Assembly (NCBI GenBank): GCA_937958045.1
Contig: CALFXL010000028.1
Coordinates: forward strand, 1 to 64,000
Direction of reading: 5' to 3'
Source: an uncultured Opitutaceae bacterium
GTDB taxonomy: Bacteria; Verrucomicrobiota; Verrucomicrobiia; Opitutales; Opitutaceae
DNA: 64,000 nucleotides
A model generated the notes under the pieces. It searched no databases and was not told the DNA's origin. It saw only the letters and a program-made list of their open reading frames with translations. This document shows positions 63,805 to 64,000 of this stretch, one piece after another; the stretch's first letter is position 1, and every line of letters starts with the position of its first letter. Position numbers and translations under genes: made by a program.

Positions 63805-64000
63805 TTAACGAGTATTAACCGCGTGGCGGTCTGTGAACTCGGGCGTCAGGTGTTTGAGCGATATCTTGATCGGGCGATCGACGGCCGTGGTGTAATTGAC
63901 GATTCGCACTTGGGCTTCCAGACGCTCCTTTTCGAAAATACAATTCGTGCAGCGATGGACCGATTCGACGATCAGTATCGTGCCAGGCGTCAGGGTGTCG
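63805..64000 (-). CDS. C-terminal part of an unidentified protein (runs off the window)
   Basis: The minus strand is open for 64 codons to the edge and ends in TAA at 63805-63807. The visible residues include GTILIVESVHRCTNCIFEKE, then RLEAQVRIVNYTTAVDRP and KISLKHLTPEFTDR. The pattern looks like a real protein with a short beta domain and a Cys-x2-Cys pair. No family is recognised from this fragment. Confidence 0.45.
   Translation of the reverse strand, partial: DTLTPGTILIVESVHRCTNCIFEKERLEAQVRIVNYTTAVDRPIKISLKHLTPEFTDRHAVNTR

Overview
The window is high-GC Gram-negative DNA and most resembles the Verrucomicrobiota, close to Opitutaceae. I infer this from several things: three large TonB-dependent receptors with no SusD partner (one carries an ELSPFEV-type stretch before its plug), many secreted pectin-active enzymes, an LpxR-type lipid A deacylase and other outer-membrane proteins, a short EF-Ts, and few Shine-Dalgarno sequences. 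The assignment rests on gene content only, not on a marker-gene comparison.

Layout. 1-4450 (minus): a catabolic operon with a FucI-like sugar isomerase, a DUF3826-like lipoprotein and a transketolase split into two genes. Three related palindromic repeats sit in or next to it. 4612-23306: an AraC regulator, a secreted beta-helix protein, a TonB receptor, a PL1/GH2/PL10 pectin block, an OmpR/histidine kinase pair and a second TonB receptor. 23307-27388: housekeeping genes rsfS and nadD, a tRNA-Leu(UAA), and a DUF2235 hydrolase with a lectin-like tail. 27389-32850: a TonB receptor and an autotransporter-type protein, probably co-transcribed. 33539-35105: rpsB-tsf with a strong terminator. 35231-44844: GH105, PL11 rhamnogalacturonan lyase, a propeller-type hybrid sensor kinase overlapping a MarR regulator, then a chain of small overlapping genes. 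44837-46551: sufS-sufU. 46754-53076: lipoproteins, lpxR, homospermidine synthase behind a clear promoter and a long structured leader, small secreted proteins, and diaminopimelate dehydrogenase. 53222-57989: GH43 arabinanase and a second GH2 enzyme. 58137-64000: methyltransferase-like protein, DUF488, proA, a secreted protein, a lipoyl/E3-binding/KAS III fusion, a broken GxxExxY gene and the end of one more gene.

How it works together. PL1, PL10, PL11, GH105, GH43 and two GH2 enzymes would cut the homogalacturonan, rhamnogalacturonan I, arabinan and galactan parts of pectin. The TonB receptors would import the pieces, and the isomerase and transketolase would feed the released sugars into central metabolism. 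The AraC protein, the OmpR pair and the propeller hybrid kinase are candidate sensors.

The most unusual items are: (1) a protein joining a lipoyl domain and an E3-subunit-binding domain to a complete KAS III, where an acyltransferase domain would be expected; (2) a roughly 250-nt structured leader before homospermidine synthase; (3) a 21-nt near-palindrome seen at least fourteen times; (4) two copies of a 130-nt palindromic element behind terminators; (5) a GxxExxY gene broken by an exact 14-bp duplication and framed by inverted repeat arms.
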